From: Candidatus Centipeda massiliensis
GTDB lineage: Bacteria > Bacillota > Negativicutes > Selenomonadales > Selenomonadaceae
Reading direction: 5' to 3'
DNA length: 64,000 nt
Assembly: GCF_900290285.1 (NCBI RefSeq)
Contig: NZ_LT985756.1
Span: forward strand, 368,508 to 432,507
The translations under genes and the position numbers were made by a program. This document shows positions 34,389-44,130 of the stretch, in pieces. Numbering within the stretch: position 1 is the first letter of the stretch; every line of letters starts with the position of its first letter. The notes beneath the pieces are model-generated. The model was given only the letters and a program-made list of their open reading frames with translations. It did not search any database and was not told the DNA's origin.

Positions 34389-35348
34389 GTGGCAACTGCC
34401 GATCAGGTAAAAAGCCTTGTAAAAGCATATATCGATCGTAATGACGATAGATTCAAAACGATTGTATTACAAATTGCTGCTCATGAGGCAAAATTGGGAC
34501 ACGATAGCGTTGCACGCGACTTAAAGTCACAAATAGAGAAGCTCGGCAAGAGAGTCGCAAGCGTGGTTCAGCTCATACCGCAGAATCCCATGCTGTTATT
34601 ATCGCTGCCCAAGCACGATATATCCGAGCTGATCGTTTCCGATGAGATCACCGAAAAACTCCAACGCATCCTGAACGAGTACCGCAACCGTCACAAACTT
34701 CACTCCTACGGATTAACAAACCGACGCAAAATTCTAATCGAAGGACAGCCCGGTACAGGCAAGACCTTTACAGCAGCAGTCATCGCCTCGGAGCTGTCCC
34801 TCCCGCTCTATACCGTGCAAATGGACAAGCTTGTCACAAAATTTATGGGGGAAACCAGTGTAAAACTGCGCCAGATCTTCGACAGTATCAATTCGCTCAC
34901 CGGCGTATATTTTTTTGATGAATTTGACGCCATCGGAGCAGATAGAAGCCTCGATAATGAAGTCGGTGAAATGCGGCGAATTCTCAATTCTTTCCTCCAA
35001 TTCATTGATCAGGACGTTTCCGAAAGTATCATCATTGCTGCAACGAACAATCAAAGACTGTTAGATCAGGCACTGTTCCGACGCTTTGACGACGTACTCC
35101 ATTATACCCTGCCAACAGAAGACGAAATCCGTCGCCTCCTGGAATACAAACTCATCAGTTACGACAAACATTTCAAAATAACAAAGCCACTCTTAAAAGC
35201 CGCTGACGGTCTCAACCATGCGGAGATTGTCAAAATCTGCGACGATGCCATAAAAACCTCCATCCTAACGGATCAGCCCTTGAGCGCAAAACAGATTGCA
35301 TATCTATTGCAGGAAAGGAGAACTGTCTATTCCTATAAGGAGGCGTGA
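34389..35348 (+). CDS. ietA: IetA-type AAA+ ATPase of the IetAS anti-phage system
   Basis: 319 residues from the GTG at 34389 (GGTGGTGA upstream); the start VATADQVKSLVKAYIDRNDDRF matches the usual N-terminus of this family. AAA+ core: Walker A EGQPGTGKTFTAAVIASEL in part, then MGETSVKLRQIFD, Walker B GVYFFDEFDAIGADR, a GEMRRILNSFLQFID helix, sensor IAATNN, and arginine finger FRRFDDVLHY. In IetAS this ATPase works with the subtilisin-like protease IetS; both are required for phage defence in the systems known to me. Here the partner gene that follows is gutted (35353-35861), so IetA is probably orphaned. The partner's ribosome binding site AAGGAGG is within the last codons of ietA. Confidence 0.88.
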   Translation: MATADQVKSLVKAYIDRNDDRFKTIVLQIAAHEAKLGHDSVARDLKSQIEKLGKRVASVVQLIPQNPMLLLSLPKHDISELIVSDEITEKLQRILNEYRNRHKLHSYGLTNRRKILIEGQPGTGKTFTAAVIASELSLPLYTVQMDKLVTKFMGETSVKLRQIFDSINSLTGVYFFDEFDAIGADRSLDNEVGEMRRILNSFLQFIDQDVSESIIIAATNNQRLLDQALFRRFDDVLHYTLPTEDEIRRLLEYKLISYDKHFKITKPLLKAADGLNHAEIVKICDDAIKTSILTDQPLSAKQIAYLLQERRTVYSYKEA

Positions 35349-35352
35349 GACC

Positions 35353-35861
35353 ATGCACTAGGGTCAGCCCCTGTTACATTGAAGCTGACACTGTCCTACT
35401 TTATCGAGCCGGGGCCGGGTGAAATCGGCTGGAAGGACAAATATCGCTATCCATCCTGCGGGCTTCGTTTTAACGTGATCAATTCCAACGAAACAGAAGA
35501 AGATTTCAAAAAGCGAATTAGCACAAAAATGCGCGGCGAAGATAAAAAAGACAAAGGCGATGGATCAAGCGGCAGTGACCGCTGGTACTTAGGCTCAAAC
35601 AATCGCGATGTCGGTTCTATTCACTCCGACTTTTGCGAGCTGAGCGCCGCAGAGTTATCTGACTGCAATCTCATCGCAGTATATCCTGTGGTGGGATGGT
35701 GGAGAGAACGCGCCTACTTAAAACGTTACGATAAGAGCATCCGATATGCCCTCGTCGTTTCTCTATCAACACCAAGAACCGATGTAGATTTATATACGCC
35801 CATTATCACGCAGATTACTCCTGCCATCGAGATTCCAATTCCGACACGTCCACCCGCATAA
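35353..35861 (+). pseudogene. ietS: ietS remnant: start codon and C-terminal part of a subtilisin-like protease
   Basis: An ATG at 35353 stands nine bases after AAGGAGG but reads M-H-stop. From about 35360 the frame one register away is open to 35861 and encodes GSAPVTLKLTLSYFIEPGPG, then a domain typical of the C-terminus of S8 proteases paired with IetA (RYPSCGLRFNVI, SDRWYLGSNNRDVGSIHSDF, YPVVGWWRE). The whole catalytic Asp-His-Ser region, normally several hundred residues, is missing, so a deletion has fused the start codon to the tail out of frame. An internal TTG (35379) could start the tail but without a ribosome binding site. Not a functional protease. Confidence 0.8.
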
Positions 35862-35912
35862 CACAAGAGCTGTATATCCAGTCTTCCTCGGATATACAGC
35901 TCTTGTGTTTTT
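35861..35912. terminator. Strong bidirectional terminator
   Basis: A 19-base perfect stem, ACACAAGAGCTGTATATCC with GGATATACAGCTCTTGTGT, loop of 10 bases, followed by TTTTTATT on the plus strand. It separates the ietAS remnant from the convergent large gene. Confidence 0.85.
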
Positions 35913-35918
35913 ATTCGC

Positions 35919-38900
35919 TCAAGAATATTCCTCCAAAGGATCTCTATTCTCATCCCGCTCGGCATCCTCATCATATTGATCAGCCAACGCACGCATTGTC
36001 GCCGCAAAACGGACAAAGCCTGCCATTTCAACAGCCTTGGCTTTTTCTCTGTATCCGCGCGCCAGTTCCCTCTCTTGAACCCCATGAGAAAAACTGTGAA
36101 CACCACGCTGATTCATACGCGCAATCATAAAGTTACGCCTCATTATCTCTGAGCCTCGCTCATTCAAAACGTCAGCAACAGATTTGTGAATCCAAAGTCC
36201 ACAGGGATCTGCCGGCGCATAGGTCAGTATCTTCCCAATCTCCACTTGTGCAATTTCATAATGTCCGCTTTCTTCTGTGAGCCGGCGCGCCCCCGTAATC
36301 CAATTACGAAAGACTTCTTCGTTGAACGAACCGTCCTTTTGGAGCCCCGGACAGGTACGCCAACGATCCAAGAGCGTATATGCGTGTTCAGCAAGTGATT
36401 GTTTCTGCTCATCCAGTTTCTCGACGGAATCAGCAGCATCATTCTTCGAGCGAAATGCATATTTTATCATCTCTGCAAAGAATGCCGGATCAGCGGCAAG
36501 ACGTTTCTCAAGAGCAACTGGAACATCTCCTGAAAGGCAGTCAAACCAAGAAAGAAAATTCCATTCAATCTGATACAGAGCCTCTATATCGACAGAGGTT
36601 GATGATTGAAGCCGCTTAATTAGCTCAATCGTATCATAACGCCCCAATTGCTTGATCTCTTGAGGATGCTCTAACACCGCTATCAACGCACGTGTCACAA
36701 TGTCCGGATCAAAGCCCTCCTCATCATCGAGCGCATAGGTAAAGCAGGTCACGGCTGCACCTGCACGACCATATGCAATGAGTTTCTCTATGACAAATAC
36801 GTCCTCCCATTTCCATACCCCCGTTCGCACATCTACATACTTCCAATACAGCTCTTCATGCGATTTGCCCAAATACGATGATACACGTTCCCAAATTTCC
36901 CCTTGAAATGGTAAAAGCAGGAGAAACTCTGCACGAAGTGGCGTCTCCCAATTTCGCTGAAGCAACTCATCGACCCATTGAATCCCCCGTTGCCAAAATC
37001 GCGCCCAGACAAATCCTGCAACAACACGTTTCACCACTTCATCATCAGCAGTCAACTGACTTGGCAATATCTCAGCTTCAACACGATCAGACGCGATCAC
37101 CCCCAGCGTTTGACCGACTTTATACGGCATCGCTGTCTTTCGTGCAAAGTCTAAACATCGAGCAAAATCCCCATCGCCCATAATCTCAGCAAGGGCTAAG
37201 CGACGCTTTTCATCAAGACGCGCCCTCCATTCCTCACGCGGTTCTTTTCCATCAAACAGATCGGGATCACTCTCTGAAAAAAGATAACGGTATCGCAGCA
37301 TCAGATCAGCAGGGATGATATTCTTTGCAATCTGCTCAATCTTTATAATTGTTTCCTTAGGGAGAGCCCACTGTGCATCCGAAAACTTTCGATGGCGGCG
37401 TACAAGACCATCCAGTTTCTCCCAGATAACGACTCGTTCCGACTCAGGCATTCGGAGAATATTATCCGACATCAGATGATTCAAAACAACCTCTTGCGTC
37501 TCCTGAGGCAAGTCAGAAAGACGATCCATCAGTTCCATAAGTCTTTCCACATCCGAATGCGCCATCTCTGCGGCGAGTTCTGCCAACATATGGATTTGTG
37601 CCCAGTACTCACTGACAAGCACACCATCTTCCCAATCCGCTGGAATAAAGTTACGCCATACAGGACGATAACATCCACTGGTAGCTCCAAAACTATTAGG
37701 CAATAACAAAAGCAGTAATTTCCACCCAACACGAGGTTGTTCTTTCAAAATTGCTTTGAGTACCGCTTTTCTCTGCTCAAAGGATGCAGTCGTCTGTATA
37801 TGCCATGGCAGAAAAATATCTGCGAGTGACTGTGCGGGTCTATTGCTATACCTTCCCCCCGGATCAATCGAGGCAAGCTCCGCCAAAATGACTGCGCTTC
37901 TTGCAAGATACTCAGGACTCCACGCAAGGCATTCCAAGCCCCAAAGCAACCCGCTGATATAGTTCCTACCAAATAGCCCGTCACCCTCTTGGGCGAATAC
38001 CTTACGAAACGCTGTATCGCTCAAATCAGAAAGAGACTCTTCCACAGCCTCCATGAATGCGTTTGGTGCCGCCTCGGCAAGCAGCGGTATAAGAGAATCC
38101 AATCCTGCCCACCGCTCCCAATCAGCACCATGGAGCAGATTGTGAACCACACTTGCCGCGACGGTTTCTGCTTTTTCACGAGAGCACTGACTCAGCGCCT
38201 GGGGGCGACTTCCCAATAGGGCAAGTGTTTCCGCTATTCCCTTTCTAAGACGTGTGGAATGTGTAAGTTCCTTTCCAAGAACATTGGCAGCATATCGCTC
38301 TTCTTTCGGCAGATCAAATTTCGGATCTCGTTCACTAAGAACCAAAAGTGCCTTTTCCTGAAAACGATCCAAATCTTCATCTGCCAGTCTGTTTCCTAGT
38401 GCATTCCATGCCTCACCACGTGGAACAATCCTCCATTTCCCATCAATCTGAACAAGGGGAGTATCTGGCTGAAGTGTAATATCGTACCGCTTAACCGTCC
38501 ACTCCCCGAAGTCGTTTCCCAATATCTGCTTCAAAACTTCTAAATCAGCAGCATTTTGCTCACTCCACTGCCCAAGGAGAGCTGTTCTCGCCAGAACATG
38601 TGCGTTTTCCCAAGTCGCATATATAGGAACATCCCCTAAGCCGAGAAGATGCCGTCTCAATGCGGACAGTCTGCCACCACCAATCCCGGCAAACTCCCGC
38701 GCACGTACAGCAGAAAAGTTTGCCGCCCGAAGGACTTCTTCGATTTTATCCCTCGACGGGCTTTGAATTTTTATGATCTCAGAACCACCTTTGAGGTGTG
38801 CTCCACACAAAGGTATAACTACCCCGTGCCCCTTGCGTGTAGCCACCGTTTGTAGATCCATCCGTGTTGACTCTTCTAACTCTAGTCTTGGATCGGCAAC

Positions 38901-39734
38901 CAATATGTGAGGACTACGCGATACAGACACATATCTCCATGCATCTGCATCACTAATAAAAAGACATCGATAAATATCCCCGTCTCCTTCTCTTAGTGAG
39001 GCTAAGTATCCGGCAACAAAATCATTGATATCATTCGGACTTTCAGCCATAAGAAACACTCGGTTTACCTCCCCCAAGAAAAGTTTCTTGAGTGCATTAC
39101 AGGCATTTTCTCTTGCTGCAATAAAAAGTTCAGGAGGAAGTGGCGGGTGTTTTTTTTTTCTTAAACCAAAAATCAACCGCCAGTGTTCCAGAGGTGTTGT
39201 GATTCCTCCAAGCCTCAAGACAATCTGCATTTCAAGAGCCAACCACTGTGCAATTGCGGGACATTCTCTCAGCCAATCTGCAAGTTTAATGCCGTCAATG
39301 ATACGAATATCCTTCCAGCCTTTGTCCTTGCGCCTGTTAATCCAGCTTCTTTGTTTTGCCTCTTCCCACCCATCTGTCCCTGATGAACGCGGTGTAACAA
39401 AAACAAATGTCGTATTTTGACGCTTATCGTCATCAATTTGCTTTGTTCGTTTTCGAAAGTCTTGTGTCGCTTTATCCCGCGGATTCCTACCCGTTCCAAT
39501 TTCCCAATAGGAACGACCTATAGGAACAAATTGGAAAAACCCCTGTGCACACTCCACAGATCCATCTAATCCCGGTTGATTAACACTACCACCATAAGGG
39601 ATACGACAGTCATCCCCATGTGATAGAGATTGTCTAACCAAAAGGTACACGAGTTCAGGTACTATCTGTGAGCTTTGGGGATTATCTGCATAACGCGATA
39701 AATCCTCGGCTGTTACGATTTTCGTATGCTTCAT
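35919..39734 (-). CDS. Large protein with PD-(D/E)XK-like nuclease and degenerate STAND-like NTPase regions
   Basis: 1271 residues from the ATG at 39734 (AAGGAGG seven bases upstream). The N-terminal 150 residues look like a restriction-type nuclease: PGLDGSVECAQGFFQFVP with candidate Asp, YWEIGTG with candidate Glu, then KATQDFRKRT, followed by TTFVFVTPRS and WKDIRIIDGIKLADWL. Near residues 205-365 there is an NTPase-like region, but the P-loop position reads VFLMAESPNDINDFV without GKT, so ATP binding is doubtful. About 850 residues of helical repeats follow. The architecture recalls Avs-like and Cap4-like effectors in which a nuclease is joined to a sensor. It lies 61 bases after the J-domain gene in the same direction. 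Confidence 0.7.
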   Translation of the reverse strand: MKHTKIVTAEDLSRYADNPQSSQIVPELVYLLVRQSLSHGDDCRIPYGGSVNQPGLDGSVECAQGFFQFVPIGRSYWEIGTGRNPRDKATQDFRKRTKQIDDDKRQNTTFVFVTPRSSGTDGWEEAKQRSWINRRKDKGWKDIRIIDGIKLADWLRECPAIAQWLALEMQIVLRLGGITTPLEHWRLIFGLRKKKHPPLPPELFIAARENACNALKKLFLGEVNRVFLMAESPNDINDFVAGYLASLREGDGDIYRCLFISDADAWRYVSVSRSPHILVADPRLELEESTRMDLQTVATRKGHGVVIPLCGAHLKGGSEIIKIQSPSRDKIEEVLRAANFSAVRAREFAGIGGGRLSALRRHLLGLGDVPIYATWENAHVLARTALLGQWSEQNAADLEVLKQILGNDFGEWTVKRYDITLQPDTPLVQIDGKWRIVPRGEAWNALGNRLADEDLDRFQEKALLVLSERDPKFDLPKEERYAANVLGKELTHSTRLRKGIAETLALLGSRPQALSQCSREKAETVAASVVHNLLHGADWERWAGLDSLIPLLAEAAPNAFMEAVEESLSDLSDTAFRKVFAQEGDGLFGRNYISGLLWGLECLAWSPEYLARSAVILAELASIDPGGRYSNRPAQSLADIFLPWHIQTTASFEQRKAVLKAILKEQPRVGWKLLLLLLPNSFGATSGCYRPVWRNFIPADWEDGVLVSEYWAQIHMLAELAAEMAHSDVERLMELMDRLSDLPQETQEVVLNHLMSDNILRMPESERVVIWEKLDGLVRRHRKFSDAQWALPKETIIKIEQIAKNIIPADLMLRYRYLFSESDPDLFDGKEPREEWRARLDEKRRLALAEIMGDGDFARCLDFARKTAMPYKVGQTLGVIASDRVEAEILPSQLTADDEVVKRVVAGFVWARFWQRGIQWVDELLQRNWETPLRAEFLLLLPFQGEIWERVSSYLGKSHEELYWKYVDVRTGVWKWEDVFVIEKLIAYGRAGAAVTCFTYALDDEEGFDPDIVTRALIAVLEHPQEIKQLGRYDTIELIKRLQSSTSVDIEALYQIEWNFLSWFDCLSGDVPVALEKRLAADPAFFAEMIKYAFRSKNDAADSVEKLDEQKQSLAEHAYTLLDRWRTCPGLQKDGSFNEEVFRNWITGARRLTEESGHYEIAQVEIGKILTYAPADPCGLWIHKSVADVLNERGSEIMRRNFMIARMNQRGVHSFSHGVQERELARGYREKAKAVEMAGFVRFAATMRALADQYDEDAERDENRDPLEEYS

Positions 39735-39795
39735 GCTAAAACCTCCTTGTGAAACTACGTTCAAAGCGATTCTAAATCGCATCACATATTCTCTC

Positions 39796-40636
39796 TCAAT
39801 GCAGCACTCCCGTCTGCCCCTGCATCATCATCGCAAGCTGCATCTCGAGCTCCCTGCACTCCGCCATATAGTGCGCGATCTGGTGTTTCAGCTCAGTCTT
39901 TCGCTCATCAACCGCCTGCGGGTTTTCGAGCAGGGCGCGGTGTTTGAAGGGGTGCTCCTGCTCCAGACGTTCGAGGGCAGAGAGACATTTGCGGATGCGT
40001 TCCTCTGTTTTTGCAAGTGCGGCGCGCAGCTCCTCGAGTACGGAGGCAGTGACGTTCTGCCCGTCTCCTGCGGCGGCGGTATCGGCGTCAGCGTATTTTG
40101 ACTCTACAATAGAGGCAAGGATCTCGAGCCGCGCAAGATCGCCGAGGGCGTAGGCGTCCATTGCACGCTGCCACAGCTTCTTCATCTCCGCCGTCCGCTC
40201 CGGGTGGAGGTCGGGATGCAGCTTCTTTGCGAGCTGCCGATAGAGATGCTTGAAGCGTTTCGTGTCCTCGTCACTCATCTCCTTCGCCCCGAGGATCTGC
40301 GCGGCACGCGCCCGCTCCTCCTCCATCTGACGCAGCTTTTCCTCATATTCCTTGAACTCCTGGGCAATCTGCTCGTCGATTGCCTCTGCATCCGGCTCTG
40401 CCCCGTGATTCATATACGCACGCGCGAGCGCGATTCTGCGGCACAGCTCAGAACTCAGCATAGCATTGCTGCTCGAGCACGCCGAACGCCTCCGTATATT
40501 TCGCCTCCCAATAGGGCTTTTGCTGCAAAATCTGATCGTCATAGGTGCATAGGAGCGTACTCAGACGCTCGAGTGCCGCCCGTTGCGCCTCCTTCAGGTG
40601 CGCATACTCCTCGTGAATCCGAATGTTGCTCTCCAT
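39796..40636 (-). CDS. J-domain (DnaJ-like) protein, apparently frameshifted
   Basis: Two overlapping frames make one protein. The first (40636 to 40448, 62 codons) starts three bases after the HIRAN gene and ends QQCYAEF-stop. The second continues from about 40466 with ELCRRIALARAYMNHG and runs to 39796. The second part contains FKHLYRQLAKKLHPDLHPE, a J-domain helix II with the HPD motif that stimulates Hsp70 ATPases, flanked by long coiled-coil segments. A one-base change near 40450 (GCTGAGTTCTGAGCTG) would join the frames. Either a true frameshift, a sequencing error or translational coupling through the internal ATG is possible. It might serve one of the Hsp70-like proteins in this window. 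Confidence 0.65.
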
Positions 40637-40639
40637 CGT

Positions 40640-41020
40640 CTACTCCCGCAAGTACAGGTCAAGTTCCATCACGAGATCATCCGCATCGACCTCCGTGATC
40701 TTCACATAGAGCCGCTTTCCCGCATCCATGAGCCGCGCAGGGATGTGGTTCATGCGGCGTGGCATATAGCCGAGCTTTTTTTGTGCCGCATCAACAACCT
40801 TAATTGCATAGGTATCGTGTTCGTTCTCCGGCTCGCGCAGGAGATTCAGCATATCTCCCGCCCGCATATCTTTAACGAGATCGCCCCACCCCTCCACATA
40901 GTATGCCCCCGCAATGGGGAAATGCGTGAGATAGATCTCCTGTGCGAACGGCGCGGGCGGCAGTGTGTCACTGCCCCAGGCCCCGACCAGTGCGCTCGGC
41001 ATTCCCTTCGTCAGCTGCAT
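40640..41020 (-). CDS. HIRAN domain protein
   Basis: 126 residues, almost all HIRAN domain: THFPIAGAYYVEGWGDLVKD, MRAGDMLNLLREPENEHDTY, AIKVVDAAQKKLGYMPRR. HIRAN domains occur alone in bacteria and fused to helicases such as HLTF, where they bind the 3'-OH end of single-stranded DNA at stalled forks. The gene begins 20 bases after hsdR and ends three bases before the J-domain gene, so it belongs to the restriction-modification operon. A role in recognising DNA ends made by the restriction enzyme or by phage replication is a reasonable inference. Confidence 0.85.
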   Translation of the reverse strand: MQLTKGMPSALVGAWGSDTLPPAPFAQEIYLTHFPIAGAYYVEGWGDLVKDMRAGDMLNLLREPENEHDTYAIKVVDAAQKKLGYMPRRMNHIPARLMDAGKRLYVKITEVDADDLVMELDLYLRE

Positions 41021-41040
41021 GCATTTTCACTCCTACGCAC

Positions 41041-44000
41041 CTATTCCCCCACAAGCCCCATAAACTTCTCAAAGAACGCCTTCAGCTTCTCAATGACACT
41101 GCGCTTCTTCGCGGCACGCCCGCCGCCAAAACGGCGCACGGGAGGGAGGATGGCGTCGATGGCGGTACCTGTGGTCTTGAGCCGACCGTCGCGGAAGGTG
41201 CTCGCAACGAACCGCTCCGTCTCGTCGGGTTTCAGGTTCTCCGCCGCGACTATGGAGGCGAGTGCCTTTTCCTTCTCCTCCGTGACGTAGGTACGCCAGT
41301 CCTCCATCACCCGAGTATCCGTATTGACGGTCGCAATGAACCCGTCGATCAGCTCCTTCTTGCTGCGCAGCTCGGGACTTGCGCCAATCGCGCGGTCGAT
41401 TGCGCCGATGATGCTCTTGTCCGCACCGTTCGCAGCATGATACTTCTCCACGAGCATAAGGATGTAGTCGATGTTAATATCTACCTGCCGAATCAGTTCC
41501 AGCTCGAACACGACATCGTCGTTGATATTCTCCTTCTCCGCATTCCCCTGCCCCGTCAATATATGGTGTATATCGAGATAGGCACTCTGGTAGTCCTGCA
41601 GATCACGCGGGGGCAGCAGCGGATCGTCCTTCGCAAAATCGTCAAACGCCGTAAGGATATTCCGCAGACGCAGAATGCTGCCGAAGATCCGCACAAAATC
41701 CTTCTGTGCCGTCTCGCCCACGATCGGCTCTCCGACGATGAACTTCGCACGCAGCTCTGCAATCAGCTCCGCATAGCCCTTGTGATGCTGCCCCTTCTCA
41801 TCGTCATACCCGTCATAGTAGTCGCGGAAGCCGCGCAGGAGCACGACACTCTCGGCATTTTCATCGCCAAAGAGTGAGATCGCATCATCCGTCGCCTTTG
41901 CCAGATTGCGGAATGCGACAATGTTGCCAAACGTCTTGACTGAATTCAGAATCCGATTCGTGCGCGAAAATGCCTGAATCAGCCCGTGGTATTTCAGATT
42001 CTTGTCCACCCAGAGCGTATTCAGTGTCGTCGCGTCAAAGCCCGTGAGGAACATATTCACCACGATGAGGAGATCGATCTCACGCTTCTTCATCCGCTGC
42101 GAGAGATCCTTATAGTAGTTCTGGAACGAATCGCCGTCCGTCGAGAAATTCGTGTGAAACTGCGCGTTGTAGTCCGCAATCGCATCATCAAGAAAGTCGC
42201 GGCTCGTGCGGTCAAGCCCCGCCGTATCAAAGTCCTCATCGGGCAGAGCATCCTCGGGATCGTCCTCATTCGCCGCATAGCTGAAGATGGTCGCGATCGT
42301 GAGATTCCGTCCCGCCTCCCTCAGCTGACGGCGAAACTCCTCGTAGTACGCCATGCAGACAGGAATCGACGCGACAGCAAACATGGAGTTAAAGCCGAGC
42401 ACGCGCTGTCCCTTGAGGGAATACGCCTTGCTCCGCATCGTCTTTTGGTCAAAATGATCCAGGATGTATTTCGTCACCGCGCGAATGCGCTCGGGTACGG
42501 CGAGTGCCTTTTCCCGATCAATCGCACGCACCTCTTTATCATCCACGTCATCTTTGCTTTTCATCGTATTGATGTAGTCAATACGAAACGGGAGCACATT
42601 GCCGTCATTGATCGCATTCACAATCGTATAGGTGTGCAGCTTGTCCCCGAAGAGCTGTGGCGTTGTCCGCGCAGACGGCTTGCCCACCCCTGCCGCATTC
42701 GGTGCAAAGATCGGTGTCCCCGTGAATCCAAAGACGTGATACTTCTTGAACGCCTTTGTGATCGCCGTGTGCATCTCACCGAACTGCGAGCGATGGCACT
42801 CATCGAAAATCAACACAACATGCTTGCCATAGATCGGGTGCGTCCTGTTCTGACGGATGAAATTCGACAGCTTCTGTATCGTCGTCACCACAATACGCGC
42901 TCCATCGTCCGCAAGCTGCCGCGCAAGCACCGCCGTCGAAGTGTTCCCGTTCGCCGCCCCCTTCTCGAAGCGGTCATACTCCTTCATCGTCTGGTAGTCG
43001 AGATCCTTGCGATCGACCACGAACAGCACCTTGTCAATCTCGGGCATTGCGGAGGCGAGCTGCGCCGTCTTGAACGAGGTCAGCGTCTTGCCCGAACCCG
43101 TCGTGTGCCAGATGTAGCCGCCGCCCTCAATGCGCCCCCACGTCTTGTAATTGGACGAAATCTTGATACGGCTGAGAATCCGCTCCGTCGCCGCAATCTG
43201 ATACGGACGCATGAGCATGAGCACTTCTTCCGTCGTAAAAATACAGTAACGCGTGAGAAGCGCGAGCAGCGTGTGCCGTGCGAGAAACGTCCGCCCGAAG
43301 TCCATGAGGTCGGTAATCAGCCGATTGCCCGCATCCGCCCAGTAGGACGTGAACTCAAAACTGTTGCTCGTCTTTTTGCTTGCCTTGCGTCCCGCCGCAT
43401 CCATCTCGCGGATGTGGCTCGCACGCGTCGTATTGGAATAGTACTTCGTATTCGTCCCATTTGAGATCACAAAGATCTGCACATACTCGTACAGCCCCGC
43501 ACCCGCCCAGAAGCTGTCCCGCTGATAGCGGCGAATCTGGTTGAACGCCTGACGGATCTCCACACCGCGCCGCTTTAGCTCCAGATGCACGAGCGGCAGT
43601 CCGTTCACGAGAATCGTCACGTCATAGCGATTCGCGTGTGCCGCCGCATACTCCCCCGCATCCCTTCCGCCCTCCACCGCATACTGGTTGATCACCTGCA
43701 GCCGGTTGTTATGGATATGCTCCTTGTCAATCAGACGTATATTCTTCGTCGTGCCATCGTCACGTTTCAGATTCTGAATATAGTCCGTCTGGATGCGGCG
43801 CGTCTTCTCCACGATGCCGTCGCTCGCGGGCGCAATTGACGTCTTGAAAAAGCGCTCCCACTCCGCATCCGTGAAATCATAGTCGTTGAGTGCCGAGAGC
43901 TGCGTACGCAGATTGGCGATCATCTCCACCTCATCGCGAATGGGGAGATACGCATAGCCCTCCTCCTTGAGAAGACTGATGAGTGCCCGCTCCAGTGCCT

Positions 44001-44097
44001 CCTCCGACTGATACGAGCCATACGGCGCACGCTCCTCCCGCACATACTGTGCGAGTACCGTACTCTCCTCCGCACTCGCGATGAGATTATAGTACAT
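41041..44097 (-). CDS. hsdR: Type I restriction enzyme, R subunit
   Basis: 1018 residues. The N-terminal nuclease domain shows RYDVTILVNGLPLVHLELKRRG (the D..ExK motif) near residues 160-180. The SF2 translocase follows: IWHTTGSGKTLTSF (motif I), FVVDRKDLDYQ, TIQKL, IFDECHRSQFG (DEAD-like motif II), FGFTGTPIF (motif III), VNMFLTGFDA (motif V) and LIQAFSRTNRI (motif VI). The C-terminal helical part docks to the methylase core. Full length and intact. It lies downstream of hsdM, hsdS and an AlbA_2 regulator in the same direction, separated from the last by a region with repeated AACCTTACAA motifs, and is followed by HIRAN and J-domain genes. Confidence 0.95.
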   Translation of the reverse strand: MYYNLIASAEESTVLAQYVREERAPYGSYQSEEALERALISLLKEEGYAYLPIRDEVEMIANLRTQLSALNDYDFTDAEWERFFKTSIAPASDGIVEKTRRIQTDYIQNLKRDDGTTKNIRLIDKEHIHNNRLQVINQYAVEGGRDAGEYAAAHANRYDVTILVNGLPLVHLELKRRGVEIRQAFNQIRRYQRDSFWAGAGLYEYVQIFVISNGTNTKYYSNTTRASHIREMDAAGRKASKKTSNSFEFTSYWADAGNRLITDLMDFGRTFLARHTLLALLTRYCIFTTEEVLMLMRPYQIAATERILSRIKISSNYKTWGRIEGGGYIWHTTGSGKTLTSFKTAQLASAMPEIDKVLFVVDRKDLDYQTMKEYDRFEKGAANGNTSTAVLARQLADDGARIVVTTIQKLSNFIRQNRTHPIYGKHVVLIFDECHRSQFGEMHTAITKAFKKYHVFGFTGTPIFAPNAAGVGKPSARTTPQLFGDKLHTYTIVNAINDGNVLPFRIDYINTMKSKDDVDDKEVRAIDREKALAVPERIRAVTKYILDHFDQKTMRSKAYSLKGQRVLGFNSMFAVASIPVCMAYYEEFRRQLREAGRNLTIATIFSYAANEDDPEDALPDEDFDTAGLDRTSRDFLDDAIADYNAQFHTNFSTDGDSFQNYYKDLSQRMKKREIDLLIVVNMFLTGFDATTLNTLWVDKNLKYHGLIQAFSRTNRILNSVKTFGNIVAFRNLAKATDDAISLFGDENAESVVLLRGFRDYYDGYDDEKGQHHKGYAELIAELRAKFIVGEPIVGETAQKDFVRIFGSILRLRNILTAFDDFAKDDPLLPPRDLQDYQSAYLDIHHILTGQGNAEKENINDDVVFELELIRQVDINIDYILMLVEKYHAANGADKSIIGAIDRAIGASPELRSKKELIDGFIATVNTDTRVMEDWRTYVTEEKEKALASIVAAENLKPDETERFVASTFRDGRLKTTGTAIDAILPPVRRFGGGRAAKKRSVIEKLKAFFEKFMGLVGE

Positions 44098-44130
44098 GAT
44101 GACCCTCGTTTCTTGCTATGTGGTAGATAG

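Noticed and set aside
41986..43464. 492-codon plus-strand frame inside hsdR
   Set aside because: Antisense to conserved helicase motifs and biased to Arg, Val and Ile; no start signal.
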